A stretch of 64,000 bases of DNA from Shewanella canadensis (GCF_003966225.1 NZ_RXNU01000012.1:1-64000), one strand, 5' to 3'. Numbered from the stretch's first letter, positions 18,575 to 28,347 are shown. Program-made: numbers and translations. The notes: generated by a model from the letters alone, not told the origin.

Positions 18575-19519
18575 GTGGCCATAAAACAAGACTCGCATTT
18601 TATCCCATACCTCGGCGGTAGACTCCATTTGAGGCAAATTCGCTCGAGTGATACAGACATCAAAGATATGTCAAAACCACCAATCCTGATGCTTCATGGT
18701 GCCATGTCCAATGGACGTGTCTTCTACAGTGAAACCGGAAGGGGACTGGCGTGCTTTTTAGCCGAAGCTGGATTTGTTGTCTATGCGCTCGATACACAGG
18801 GACGCGGACTGAGTACGCCAAAATTGCAACGCGGCTTTACAGGCGGCCAGGGGGAGGTTATTCGTGACCAGCTGCCTTTGATCCATCACTATATTCTCGG
18901 GTTACACCCTAAAGTATCTAAGGTTCATTGGTGCGGCCATTCGTGGGGCGGCGTGCTTATGGCCAGCGCGATTAGCCGATTCCCCTTGTTTCAGGACAGT
19001 GTGGCCTCACTGCTTACTTTTGGCAGCAAGCGTAGGATTAAAATCAGATCGCTTAAGAAGTGGATGATGGTCGATCTGGGGTGGAACAAGTTGGCCCAAG
19101 CTATAGCATGGAGTCATGGCTATCTGGCTGCCGACAAATGGCGAATGGGAATGGACAATGAGAGTCGTCAGTCACTCGCTCAAAGCATCGATTGGGTGAG
19201 GGGAGATTGGATAGATCACGATGACGGTTTCGATTACGCAAGGGCCGCCAGAGGTGTCGCCGAGCAGGGAAAGTGGCCCAAGTCCTGGTTTATTGCGGGC
19301 TCAGGGGATCATGTCTTAGGAAACCCCGCCGATGTGCAACGCATGGTTAAGGAGTGTCAGCTTAAGGATGTGAACTATACCCTGTTATCAAAGGCTAAGG
19401 GTTATAAACATGATTATGGCCATGCCGATATGTTGACCCATAAAGATGCCGTGGACGACCATTTTGTTCAGGTGCGGCAGTGGTACCTGAACAGCCACAC
19501 CTCTACCAGACACCGTTGA
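18575..19519 (+). CDS. Alpha/beta-hydrolase fold protein
   Basis: A 314-aa soluble hydrolase of unknown substrate. The nucleophile elbow is GHSWGG (about 123-128) after an oxyanion-region HGAMSNGR. The Asp is in GSGDHVLG (about 245) and the His in YGHADML (about 284), so the catalytic triad is complete. There is no signal peptide. The start is GTG at 18575, with a weak AAAGTGA ribosome site. It probably has its own promoter in the 230-bp gap after serB. It converges with the PilZ gene, and their ends are 25 bp apart. Confidence 0.82.
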   Translation: MAIKQDSHFIPYLGGRLHLRQIRSSDTDIKDMSKPPILMLHGAMSNGRVFYSETGRGLACFLAEAGFVVYALDTQGRGLSTPKLQRGFTGGQGEVIRDQLPLIHHYILGLHPKVSKVHWCGHSWGGVLMASAISRFPLFQDSVASLLTFGSKRRIKIRSLKKWMMVDLGWNKLAQAIAWSHGYLAADKWRMGMDNESRQSLAQSIDWVRGDWIDHDDGFDYARAARGVAEQGKWPKSWFIAGSGDHVLGNPADVQRMVKECQLKDVNYTLLSKAKGYKHDYGHADMLTHKDAVDDHFVQVRQWYLNSHTSTRHR

Positions 19520-19544
19520 TTCGTTAGCTGGATCCTGAAAGAGT

Positions 19545-21959
19545 TTAGGCCGAAACCTCAAGTTGCTGCTCAGGGTATTCATAAAGGTCGGGGTATCTCA
19601 GCTGAACCTCTTCGGTAATATCCAGCAGCTCGCCAACTCCGATGATCCGCCATAACAGCTCCTCTAATTTCTTAGATTTATGGGGGGCGTGTGCGTTGAT
19701 ATATTCGAGCTCCCGACGAATATAGTTAAGATCTGGTTTTCCCGATGCTCCACGATAGACTCTTAGTGCCATAAAACGTCCCAGATTATTACTCTGGTTG
19801 ATGAAGTGCTGTCTGGCATTGTTATCACCAATCTCCGTTGGTGGAAGACACTTTACCCTGACCTGACCCTGAGATTGTCTCGATACCTGAAGATAGACTT
19901 CAAAGTACTCTAAACCGTTTTGGGGCTTCATGGCTCTGATAGGATCGATGAATTCTCTCTTCAAGCGACCATCTTTAAGCAGAGACTCTAAGTTGTACTC
20001 TAAGTGTTCGGAAGCTGACGCGGCGAAGAGATCCATGATGACATTCTTATGGGTGCCGATCCCCAGAGTCGAAAGCTGTGCCGACTTGGCTGTTTTTTCG
20101 ATAAAGAAAGGCACCGAATCTAAATGGCGCATAAACAGGTTTTTTAAACCGTCAGCCAACTCTTTGGTTTCACTGTGGGCCTCGGTGACCTTTTCCAGTT
20201 TCTCCTCGTTATGGATGATGAGTTTATTTAAAAACTCAACTCCGGCATGGGGGGTATGCCCCATTGCCGCTGCCAGGTGAATGGTGACGTTATTCTTTCT
20301 GGTTCTTATCAATCGATAAGCGAGATGATTGAGTTTAGTTTTCCCAGCAAGCGGCTGTAATTTCGGGAAGCTCAACAGTAGTGGTGCTGTTTTATTAAAT
20401 TGAACCGGACTTTCTAGGGTCAGCTGCAGTCCTTTACTCGATATGTCATGGGTGAAGCCTGTCGCCGTAAGTTTGCCCTGGTTTATGGTTACCTGAGTTT
20501 TGAATGCGAAGCGCGCCTCATTTCTTCTCTCGCTAAATTGAAGTGAAAGCAGTTTTATCGGGTTGACGGTGACTTTCTGTTGGCCAAATATCTTCAGTTC
20601 GTTGACTTTTTTATCACTCTTACAATCCCAGGCCTGATAATCGATCTGGGCGTGTTCGGCTGTGAGGTTTATCAGTTGTAATACATGAGTGAATCGCTTG
20701 AGTTGTGCCTCGGTTAGTGCCGAATAGCCACTATCATCACCGGGAAGTATGCTGGCTTTGTAGCATTGGCTATGGTCTACCTTGTGATGCGCTAACTTAA
20801 AGACTTTCCATGAAGCTTTGGTGGCGCCAAAGCTGAGAAACAGCGGCAATAGTTTTTTGCTTTTAAGTTCGGCTAATGTTGCCGAGTAAAAAAAGACGCA
20901 ACCTTGAGTCTGAAAGGTGAAGCAGAAGAACAGGCTGTGATCTTTATTATCAGGCTCACTGAGTAGTGCGTCTAATCTCCGGCTCGACAACATGCCCGAG
21001 AGTTGACTGATATCCTTCTCATCGCGGAAGAAATATTGCAGCAGCTGGTTGTCACGACTGAGGAGCTTATGAGTGATCTTATACTGACCATCATCGGATT
21101 CGACAAACAGGGGAAGGTGCGGGAGATGAGGGAGATAGTGTCGCTCAAAACCCAGACCGGTCGCAGCCACTAAAACGTCATTGATATCGACCTTATAGCG
21201 GTACTTGTAGCCTTTAATCAGATTAGACAGCATTTTTGCCAGCTCTTCGGTTCCGCTGACACGTTTGAGACGCATCCAGCAATACTCTGAGCTGGACTGT
21301 GTATCGACTATCTCGTAATCGACCCCTTTTTGTAGGTCTTCATAATAATACTCTTCGCTCAGCTCCAGCAGTTTGACTCTTATCGGTTTATCGAGATCGA
21401 AATTATGTGCCAGCGGTAGTCTTATCCGAGCACCGCCAACCGATAGGTCGACAGTGATCCCCGGTATTTCAACTCTTCCCGATTGTAGTGTCGAGATCCG
21501 AATACTGTAATTCATCCTCTCTTCACTGCGATTAAAGTAATTACCTAAGACGACGCCCTTTGCGATAAATGGGGTGAGTTGGCCGTTTTCTTGACTGTTT
21601 TCACTGCTACGCTGTTTTAGCTTACGCTGTTTATGTGCTTCGATGACCTGCTCATAAACCCCTAAGGTATATTGGTCTCGATAAAGCGCCATAGATTGCA
21701 TAAAGCTCTCTTTAGCGGGGCCATCGAGATAATGATGCTGATTGTTGTGGATCACCTCTTCACAAGGGAGTTCAGACTTGTCTCTGAGATCTATGATACG
21801 GCTGCAAGGCGAAGAGATTCGATTGAGTTCCATCTTCAGCAAGAAGCGGGTGGAATTTGATTCATCTGCTGTCAGCTGCTGAAATAGCTCCTGAAAATCG
21901 GGCTCCATTATCAGGGGCTTGAGCTGCTCAATTAAGGCGCTATGTTCGTCTAAACTCAT
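19545..21959 (-). CDS. Large double-PilZ protein, 804 aa
   Basis: A predicted c-di-GMP receptor with two PilZ domains. The first has RSEERMNYSIR (about 145) followed by DLSVGGARIRL. The second has RRNEARFAF (about 475) followed by DISSKGLQL. Both keep the RxxxR and D/NxSxxG patterns used to bind the nucleotide. The other about 500 residues match no family I recognise, and I see no membrane segment or signal peptide. It lies between serB and radA, and its start is about 280 bp from the divergent radA. Function and partners are unknown. Confidence 0.85.
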   Translation of the reverse strand: MSLDEHSALIEQLKPLIMEPDFQELFQQLTADESNSTRFLLKMELNRISSPCSRIIDLRDKSELPCEEVIHNNQHHYLDGPAKESFMQSMALYRDQYTLGVYEQVIEAHKQRKLKQRSSENSQENGQLTPFIAKGVVLGNYFNRSEERMNYSIRISTLQSGRVEIPGITVDLSVGGARIRLPLAHNFDLDKPIRVKLLELSEEYYYEDLQKGVDYEIVDTQSSSEYCWMRLKRVSGTEELAKMLSNLIKGYKYRYKVDINDVLVAATGLGFERHYLPHLPHLPLFVESDDGQYKITHKLLSRDNQLLQYFFRDEKDISQLSGMLSSRRLDALLSEPDNKDHSLFFCFTFQTQGCVFFYSATLAELKSKKLLPLFLSFGATKASWKVFKLAHHKVDHSQCYKASILPGDDSGYSALTEAQLKRFTHVLQLINLTAEHAQIDYQAWDCKSDKKVNELKIFGQQKVTVNPIKLLSLQFSERRNEARFAFKTQVTINQGKLTATGFTHDISSKGLQLTLESPVQFNKTAPLLLSFPKLQPLAGKTKLNHLAYRLIRTRKNNVTIHLAAAMGHTPHAGVEFLNKLIIHNEEKLEKVTEAHSETKELADGLKNLFMRHLDSVPFFIEKTAKSAQLSTLGIGTHKNVIMDLFAASASEHLEYNLESLLKDGRLKREFIDPIRAMKPQNGLEYFEVYLQVSRQSQGQVRVKCLPPTEIGDNNARQHFINQSNNLGRFMALRVYRGASGKPDLNYIRRELEYINAHAPHKSKKLEELLWRIIGVGELLDITEEVQLRYPDLYEYPEQQLEVSA

Positions 21960-22239
21960 CTACTCGCTTCTTTTTATGGGATCTATTCTATCTTGGGCTG
22001 CAGTTACCTAGCTGATAGTATTATGTCGGCAGGTAAGGGCACTACTTGATAGCTAACTTCCATAACCATCATATTATAAGTCATTATTATTAGACACTAT
22101 CATTTAGCTTTCGGGTTAGTGATTTCAACTTATCTAGGGAGGAATTTAGCTGCAAAGGAAAAGTAGCTTTCTCAAGCTCATATCTTACGTCATAATCGAC
22201 CTTTCGGTAATCGATATCTATCTTTCTAATAAAAGAGCT

Positions 22240-23613
22240 ATGGCTAAAAATAAAACAGCATATGTGTGTAATGAATGTGGTCAGGACTTTCCCAGGTGGC
22301 AAGGCCAATGCAGTGCATGTCATGAATGGAATACCATCACCGAAGTTCGCTTAGGTTCGAATAAGTCAGCCGGTGCTTCGGTGTCGGGTTATGCCGGTGC
22401 GGTTGGCGGTGGTTCAAAGAAGCTCAATGAAATTAAGGAAGTTGACGCCGAAAAGATGCTAACTGGCATAGGTGAGCTCGACCGCGTTCTGTGCGGCGGC
22501 TTAACTACCGGCTCGGTGAATATTATCTCCGGCGACCCGGGGGCGGGTAAGACCACCATATTATCCGATCTCGTCTCTCGCATGTCACAACTGATGCCAT
22601 CACTCTACTGTACTGCCGAAGAGTCGCTGTCACAGTTTAAAAATCGTGTGAACCGTCTCAAGCTGAACTGCAATGAAGATAATCTATACCTGATGGCGGA
22701 AACGAGTGTCGAAGCCATCATTGCCGAACTCGAAGCGAAGCAGGTTAAGTTTGCGGTTATCGACTCGATTCAGGCGGTGGTTACCGACTTAGCCAATGGC
22801 AGCCCGGGTTCTCCCTCGCAAGTAAAAAGCAGCGCCCAGGCACTGACACAATACTGCAAGCAGAATAACGTCACCATGTTCCTTGTGGCGCATGTAAACA
22901 AGAATAATGAAACCGCCGGCCCACAGACCTTGATTCATATTGTCGACTGTCTCACCCACCTGGAGTGTAACGACGGTCAGGTGCGTACACTCAGAGCCAA
23001 TAAGAACCGCTTCGGTGATGTCGACACCGTTGGTATCTTCAGGATGACTGAGCGTGGCATGCTCAGCGTCGATAACCCCAGCGAAATTTTTCTTTCCGGC
23101 TCGACCACCGAGTCTGCCGGCGCGGCGATCACCTGTATTCGCAAAGGCAACCGTAACCTGCTGCTGGAAATTCAGTGCTTAACTACCGAAACCGAGGGGG
23201 AGTTTCCCCAGCGAGTCTGTGTCGGGCTTAATATGAACCGTATTAAGATGCTGACGGGGATACTGCGTAAACACACCAAGACTAAGATTTTTCACGATAC
23301 CTATTTCAACTTAGTCGGTGGATTGAAAATAGATGAGTCAGAAACCTGTATCGATCTGGCGTTGGTCACGGCGCTGTTAAGCAGCTTAAATGATTTCATT
23401 GTTCCCAGAACCACCTGCATCATGGGCGAGTTGAGCCTGAACGGCGATGTCCGCCCGATAGATAGCGGCGTGACGCGAGTGAAAGAAGCCGTTCAACATG
23501 GCTTTACCGAAGTATTTATCCCTTTCCGCAACTATCACAAATCGATGGAAGGGCTAGGGGCTAAGATCAATCCGGTAAAGACTATCCATGAGTTGCTTGA
23601 GTTAATAAATTAA
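22240..23613 (+). CDS. radA: DNA repair protein RadA/Sms
   Basis: A 457-aa branch-migration helicase-like factor that acts in recombination repair. It has an N-terminal zinc finger (CNECGQDFPRWQGQCSAC, about 10-27), a RecA-like ATPase with Walker A GDPGAGKTT (about 93-101) and Walker B FAVIDSIQAV, the RadA-specific KNRFG motif (about 257-261), and a C-terminal Lon-like domain ending IHELLELIN. Length and domain order match the E. coli protein. The gap upstream is gene-free on both strands. Confidence 0.96.
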   Translation: MAKNKTAYVCNECGQDFPRWQGQCSACHEWNTITEVRLGSNKSAGASVSGYAGAVGGGSKKLNEIKEVDAEKMLTGIGELDRVLCGGLTTGSVNIISGDPGAGKTTILSDLVSRMSQLMPSLYCTAEESLSQFKNRVNRLKLNCNEDNLYLMAETSVEAIIAELEAKQVKFAVIDSIQAVVTDLANGSPGSPSQVKSSAQALTQYCKQNNVTMFLVAHVNKNNETAGPQTLIHIVDCLTHLECNDGQVRTLRANKNRFGDVDTVGIFRMTERGMLSVDNPSEIFLSGSTTESAGAAITCIRKGNRNLLLEIQCLTTETEGEFPQRVCVGLNMNRIKMLTGILRKHTKTKIFHDTYFNLVGGLKIDESETCIDLALVTALLSSLNDFIVPRTTCIMGELSLNGDVRPIDSGVTRVKEAVQHGFTEVFIPFRNYHKSMEGLGAKINPVKTIHELLELIN

Positions 23614-24427
23614 CTCTATTAATTTTTCAGGTGTGGGTGGGACTTGTCGGATAACAAGTTCCAAATATCCTATTAGTTAATCAGGCTTCGCTTGAATCTT
23701 TATCGTTAGACTGCGTCTAACAACTAACGTCGTGGAATTCCATTCCCTTCTTAATTGTAAAGAGTAGGGCAAAAGAGGACGTACTTATCAACAACGTCCG
23801 TGTTTAACAACCAGTTCGGTATTCATACCTCTCGCTCAGAGAGGTCATTGTTATGATCTTTGCCCTTGCATCCACCATGACGCCCCGGCGAAGTTACATG
23901 CATTAAGTACAGACCTCCGGTCTATCTTGAAAATAACTAACGTTTTCGATGGGGCATCCAAGCCCCCCTAAAACTAACTCCACATCCATGTGAAGTTCAC
24001 GATATTTTCTACGATACCCTACGGCAACTTCCAACGGGGAACTGTCGAATCGGGTAGCGATGAGTTGGAAGGCTGCTCTAATTTCTTGGGCAACTCACAG
24101 ACGGTCACTGCTGCGTTTACACCTGCTATGGTTTCGAGACCGTTATCTCTTCGATTAAAGTGAGTGAGATAGGTTTAAGCATTGTGCTTTACCTGTAGGA
24201 GCGGCTTTAGCCGCGAAGCTTTTAATGTTGTATTGCTTGAATTCCAGCTTACTCCCATTTCACATTACAGAAAGCAAGAGTATCGCGATTTAAAGCTGCT
24301 AAAAATAGTTGGCGAAAATGGAAGGACGCTTACCAAGCTCGAAACCATAGTACTATTATCGATACTATGATGTGAAAACAAGTTAGTGATATATTAAGTA
24401 AAATCTAGTCCAACGGAAGGATTAAAT
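23614..24427. other. 814-bp gene-free left flank of the AT-rich islet
   Basis: No gene is supported here. It holds several hairpins: GTTAGAC-TGC-GTCTAAC near 23705, CCTCTCGCTCAGAGAGG near 23828, CCGGTCT near 23920. It also carries one REP palindrome (24195-24218). The style is that of decayed repetitive intergenic DNA. On the minus strand a short frame (MVDARAKIITMTSLSERYEY) ends soon at a stop; I regard it as repeat-derived, not a gene. Confidence 0.5.
24195..24218. repeat. REP palindrome GTAGGAGCGGCTTTAGCCGCGA
   Basis: A REP-type element: a GCGGCT/AGCCGC hairpin preceded by GTAGGA. A second, nearly identical copy lies at 28325-28347. This type of REP is known from pseudomonads and other gammaproteobacteria. 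Confidence 0.8.
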
Positions 24428-26602
24428 ATGAATTTATTAAAACTATCTCTTATTGGATTCATGCTTTTATGGAATCAAGCCCATGCACAAAATTCAGTAA
24501 TCAGTGGTGGAAATTTTACCGAAAACATTAACATCTTTGACGGAAGATTTGAGCATCAATTTGTTATTCCACAATCAGCATCTTTAGTCGTTAATGTAAT
24601 GCTTCCTGAATCGACTGAAGTGCAGAATATCAGCGTTACATTGGCTGATGGGACGGTTGTGACCACTGAAAATGCGGACGAGCACAATGTATCAATTAAA
24701 AGCTTCATACCAGTAGGTGCCGAAAGTATTTGGGTCTTTCCAGTTAGAACGGTATTTATTAAATTAGCAGGTGTCCCTGTTGGTGTCACTACTATTGCCG
24801 GGGATGTGACAGTAAACAACTCCAAAAACATGATACCAATAGCATTTTCGTACAAGGGAGGGGGGCTTTCTTTCGAAAATGATGTGAGCCCTATCATTGC
24901 AGTAAATACTGCTACAACCGTTTCATTGACACAAACGATATTAGAAGATGGTTTACCCACGCTTAACCCCGTAAATGCTACTTTAACCATACATCACAAA
25001 GACCAACCATCAGTAACTAAGCAGATGTTCGACGACGGGTCTTTGGGGGATTTGCAGGCTAATGATGGCATTTATTATGCCGAGTATGTATTTCCTCAAA
25101 CGGGAAGATATAGTTTAATTTTCGAATCAACTGTCGTCGATATTAATGGCGTTACTCACAAAGACAGTTCATATTCGTCTATAACAGTAAATTCTGTATC
25201 GCCATTTCAATTAACAGGTAACTTTACCGACCAAGGAGTTGATATAGATGGTGATGGATTCTTTGACCAGTTGAAAATCACTTTAGAATTTGAAGGTGTA
25301 ATCCCATTAGACAAGAAGTTTTCACTCGGTGTACATATTGGTACAGCGGAGCAAAGCCATAGCTCAAGATACATAAAAATCGACCCTTTGAGTGCAGAAC
25401 ACAGTGCGTATTTTGATGGGCTGGATATAAGAAAGTGGCACACTTCTGGCCCTATCCATTTGAGATTAGTGAGAACTTTTAACGATACTGAGGCTAACCG
25501 TGAACTTTTGAGTTATAAAGAAAATTTTGGTTCGACAAAACATTATGATAAAAATGATTTTGCCCGAAAGAAAGAAATTATCGACCAAAAATCCGCTACA
25601 TTTTCATTTATTGACGAAGACGGAAATAATATTTATGAAGGGATAAAAGCTTCATTTATTGTTGATGTGCTTGAAGATGGCGTATACGAGGCTAGAGCGC
25701 GACTCAAGGAAGCTGCCATTCACAACGTATGGGATTCAAAGCACTTTCAAAGTAAAGCGAGGCAGACACTTACGGCAGGAATCCATACTTTTGATATTAT
25801 CTATCCTGCCAAAGATATAATCGAAACGAATCTCACTGGCCCAGGAGAACTCGCTTTATTCACATTCTATAGATATGACGATAAGGTTTTTAGAAGTGTA
25901 GATAAAAATCTCTTTGGTATAACTCCCCCATTCGTATGTTGGGATTTTGGGGACTGCTCAGCATCAGGACATAATACGAGCCCAATAGCTTCAGATGATA
26001 TTTATTTTTATATCGAAGGTTTCTTGGATAACTCTGGAGAACCTAGAGTTATATTAGACTTGTTATCCAACGACGCTGACCCTGACGGGGATGATATTAA
26101 GTTGGTCAATTCCAATTTAATTGAACCCACTAATGGTACAGTCAGTTATTGTAACTCAGGTGGTAAGCATTGCTATATCCCTGAACCGGGCTTTTCAGGA
26201 GTCGATACTTTTACTTATAATATGATTGATTTTTATAGCAAAAATGGTATTGCAAAAAGCGGTTCTGATACCGGAACCGTTACAATTAATGTCAGAGCAA
26301 ACAACATGGCTACTCCAGCCAACGATTACGCAGATGGAACATCTGGTCAACCCATAACAATTGATGTTTTAGCGAACGATACTGACCCTGATGGAGATAA
26401 CCTATTTATTGTTTCTGTAGACCAACCCTTAAATGGCTCTGCCAATGTAGTTAATAATAAGGTTGTATATACTCCCGCTGCCGAGTTTGTTGGTACTGAG
26501 CTATTTAACTATGATTTTAAGGAACAAGATCTCGCTTCAGGAATGACTGGTGGCTATACCTATTCAGGAACTATCGAAGTAACGGCTAAGCCCCAAAATT
26601 AA
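24428..26602 (+). CDS. Secreted cadherin/Big-like repeat protein
   Basis: A 724-aa exported protein of unknown role, probably extracellular or periplasmic. The signal peptide ends near WNQAHAQ (about 21). The middle has a domain with DDGSLGDLQANDGIYYAEY (about 200), a pattern I associate with choice-of-anchor type secreted proteins, and an Asp-rich DIDGDGFFDQ that could bind calcium. The C-terminus has two Big/cadherin-like repeats, marked by NDADPDGDDIKLV (about 553) and ANDTDPDGDNLFIV (about 652). No membrane anchor or sorting tail is visible. The gene is AT-rich against its neighbours (codons such as ATT, AAT, GAT) and lies alone between gene-free repeat-bearing flanks, which suggests horizontal gain. 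Confidence 0.75.
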   Translation: MNLLKLSLIGFMLLWNQAHAQNSVISGGNFTENINIFDGRFEHQFVIPQSASLVVNVMLPESTEVQNISVTLADGTVVTTENADEHNVSIKSFIPVGAESIWVFPVRTVFIKLAGVPVGVTTIAGDVTVNNSKNMIPIAFSYKGGGLSFENDVSPIIAVNTATTVSLTQTILEDGLPTLNPVNATLTIHHKDQPSVTKQMFDDGSLGDLQANDGIYYAEYVFPQTGRYSLIFESTVVDINGVTHKDSSYSSITVNSVSPFQLTGNFTDQGVDIDGDGFFDQLKITLEFEGVIPLDKKFSLGVHIGTAEQSHSSRYIKIDPLSAEHSAYFDGLDIRKWHTSGPIHLRLVRTFNDTEANRELLSYKENFGSTKHYDKNDFARKKEIIDQKSATFSFIDEDGNNIYEGIKASFIVDVLEDGVYEARARLKEAAIHNVWDSKHFQSKARQTLTAGIHTFDIIYPAKDIIETNLTGPGELALFTFYRYDDKVFRSVDKNLFGITPPFVCWDFGDCSASGHNTSPIASDDIYFYIEGFLDNSGEPRVILDLLSNDADPDGDDIKLVNSNLIEPTNGTVSYCNSGGKHCYIPEPGFSGVDTFTYNMIDFYSKNGIAKSGSDTGTVTINVRANNMATPANDYADGTSGQPITIDVLANDTDPDGDNLFIVSVDQPLNGSANVVNNKVVYTPAAEFVGTELFNYDFKEQDLASGMTGGYTYSGTIEVTAKPQN

Positions 26603-26922
26603 AAGCCGATAACAACGCCAGAAATTAAAATGTACAACTGGCTACTATCTAGTTGATTCCGACTTGCTTTGTGGCATTTTCTCGTTAGCAATCTCAACCA
26701 ATAACCCCAAATCGAAGAGATACCTTTCTTTTGAATCACCAAGTGTAGATGCGGCTGAGGGTATCGAAAACAGGGAAGTTTTCGCTAAGCGGCCACGGAC
26801 GGCTTTACAGCGTCCCGAAGAAGTATCTGCACATCCCCTCGCCGGAGGCGATAGATAACAATGAAGATACCAGCTTCAACAATCCTACCCAATGCAAAAT
26901 GAGCCAAGAATAAAAGTGTAAA
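26603..26922. other. 320-bp gene-free right flank of the AT-rich islet
   Basis: A frame of 64 codons (26664-26858) has no ribosome site and a composition typical of repeat-derived translations (KRPRTALQRPEE). I do not accept it as a gene. The stretch has a hairpin-rich G+C-rich part at about 26785-26860, unlike the AT-rich gene to its left. Confidence 0.5.
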
Positions 26923-26942
26923 CCACCTTCATTCGAAGGTGG
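26923..26942 (-). terminator. Terminator hairpin of the small PilZ gene
   Basis: CCACCTTC, loop ATTC, GAAGGTGG. Read on the minus strand it is followed by a T-rich tail (TTTACACTTTTATT), so it could end the PilZ transcript. Confidence 0.6.
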
Positions 26943-26957
26943 CGGATTATGTGGGGT

Positions 26958-27329
26958 TTAGTCTTTCCTGTCGTGTACATCGATAAAGTGTTCCAGCTCC
27001 CTGTTGAGCAGGGCCGAGTCACCCAGGTTTAGCTCCAGCATCCGGCGGAGGTGGCTGATGCTGTCGACGTCGATATGGATGCAGCTTAATCCGAGCTGTC
27101 CCTTTTCTTTATAGGCGAGTTCGGCTTCCATGGTTAACTCGATATCAGAATCGGGCAGAGAAAAGCTGAGAAACAGGGCCCCATCACCAATCGTGAACTC
27201 GGCGGGCTCTTCGACTAAGGCACCGTTTAGGCTTAAGTCATGAATTTTCGTGGTCCATATATTTCTGCCCTGTGTGAGGCTGGCTTTAGTATCAAACAAT
27301 ATACGGGAAAACTGACGTCTCTCATCCAT
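26958..27329 (-). CDS. Single-domain PilZ protein
   Basis: A 123-aa protein consisting almost only of a PilZ domain, a c-di-GMP receptor. The motifs RRQFSR (about 4-9) and DLSLNGAL (about 27-34) are the c-di-GMP-binding RxxxR and DxSxxG patterns. It is divergent from torR with a 240-bp gap. There is no signal peptide or membrane segment. The output partner is unknown. Confidence 0.87.
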   Translation of the reverse strand: MDERRQFSRILFDTKASLTQGRNIWTTKIHDLSLNGALVEEPAEFTIGDGALFLSFSLPDSDIELTMEAELAYKEKGQLGLSCIHIDVDSISHLRRMLELNLGDSALLNRELEHFIDVHDRKD

Positions 27330-27518
27330 ACGTTATCCTTAATCTGGTTGTCAGAAAAGATCTTGAAAAAATTTATACGCTTAGGCCTAAGCATAAGCCA
27401 GTTTATAGTCAGAGTAAAAAATCTACGACTATAAATCTGCTTTCATTGATCTCAGCGCTAAAAATTGAACAATAAATGGCGCTAAGCGTGAATATTTTAC
27501 GCATTGCTTATATGCAAA

Positions 27519-27534
27519 TATGAGAAAATGTGAA
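27519..27534 (-). promoter_or_regulatory. Candidate TorR box upstream of torR
   Basis: On the minus strand this reads TTCACA-TTTT-CTCATA, two degenerate copies of TTCATA spaced by 4 nt, like the perfect pair upstream of torE. It lies about 37 nt before the torR start. TorR autoregulation is known in E. coli. Confidence 0.5.
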
Positions 27535-27570
27535 TAATGTAGGAAGTGTTCTGAGGTGGGGTTAGATACC

Positions 27571-28281
27571 GTGGCGTATAACGTACTGGTTGTTGATGAT
27601 GAAGCGGTAATTCGCGCAAGATTGAAAGGCTATTTTGAGAAAGAGGGCTATCGGGTTCATGAAGCTCAAGATGGCGAACAGATGTGGAATGAGTTCAATC
27701 GTCAGCACATCGATCTGGTGATGTTAGATATCAACCTTCCCGGTGTCGATGGCCTGAGTTTAGCCAGAGAGTTACGTAGCCGCTCCGATGTCGGCATCAT
27801 CCTGGTGACCGGACGCGATGAAGCTATCGATAAGATCATCGGTCTCGAGATGGGTGCCGACGATTATGTGACTAAGCCCTTCGAGTTACGTGAGCTGCTC
27901 GTCAGAGTTAAAAATTTGCTCTGGCGGATGTCGTTAGTGAAAAAAGCGGAGAAGGCCGTGGTCGAGCAACTCGACCAGAAGGATGATGAAATCGCCTTCG
28001 ATAATTATGTGCTAGAGCTCAACAGCCGCAAGCTGAGACACGGCGATGAGCTGATAAAGCTGACTAAGGCCGAGTTTGAGTTATTAGCAGCATTTGCCCT
28101 CCATCCACAGCAGGTTCTGTCTCGGGAGCGGTTGATGCAGCAGACGAGTCATCGAAATCAGGATGTGAATGACAGAACCATAGATGTGATCATCAGGCGT
28201 CTGAGAAACAAACTCGATGCGGATCTGTTTGTCACCGTACACGGGGAAGGTTACCTCTTCTCTGCGACAGTGAGTGGATAA
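27571..28281 (+). CDS. torR: TMAO response regulator TorR
   Basis: An OmpR-family response regulator that activates torECAD in response to TMAO. It has an N-terminal receiver with the acidic pair VVDDE, the phosphoacceptor Asp in VMLDINLPG and the Lys in DYVTKPFELR, then a winged-helix DNA-binding domain ending HGEGYLFSATV. It closely resembles E. coli TorR (LDINLP, GLEMGADDYVTKP, VRVKNLLWR). GTG at 27571 has GGGG 9 nt upstream and gives the usual N-terminus (VAYNVLVVDDE, start read as Met). GTG at 27556 adds five residues. torT and torS follow. Confidence 0.93.
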   Translation: MAYNVLVVDDEAVIRARLKGYFEKEGYRVHEAQDGEQMWNEFNRQHIDLVMLDINLPGVDGLSLARELRSRSDVGIILVTGRDEAIDKIIGLEMGADDYVTKPFELRELLVRVKNLLWRMSLVKKAEKAVVEQLDQKDDEIAFDNYVLELNSRKLRHGDELIKLTKAEFELLAAFALHPQQVLSRERLMQQTSHRNQDVNDRTIDVIIRRLRNKLDADLFVTVHGEGYLFSATVSG

Positions 28282-28324
28282 GCCGACGCTTCCGGCTGTA
28301 TGCCCCGCTTGCATGCTTAAGATA

Positions 28325-28347
28325 TAGGAGCGGCTTTAGCCGCGAAT
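28325..28347. repeat. REP palindrome, second copy
   Basis: TAGGAGCGGCTTTAGCCGCGAA, the same REP as at 24195, here enclosed in an extra AGGAGC/GCTCCT outer arm. Confidence 0.8.

Noticed and set aside
23705..23721. An integron attC site in the islet flank
   Set aside because: GTTAGAC/GTCTAAC looks like attC core halves but the spacing is 3 nt and there is no integrase or second site.
24182..24370. A 62-codon plus-strand reading frame
   Set aside because: Its start lies in REP sequence (CRSGFSREAF is the REP translated) and no ribosome site precedes it. I regard it as spurious.
26664..26858. A 64-codon plus-strand reading frame
   Set aside because: No start context, and its peptide looks like translated intergenic repeat. 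No support for a gene.
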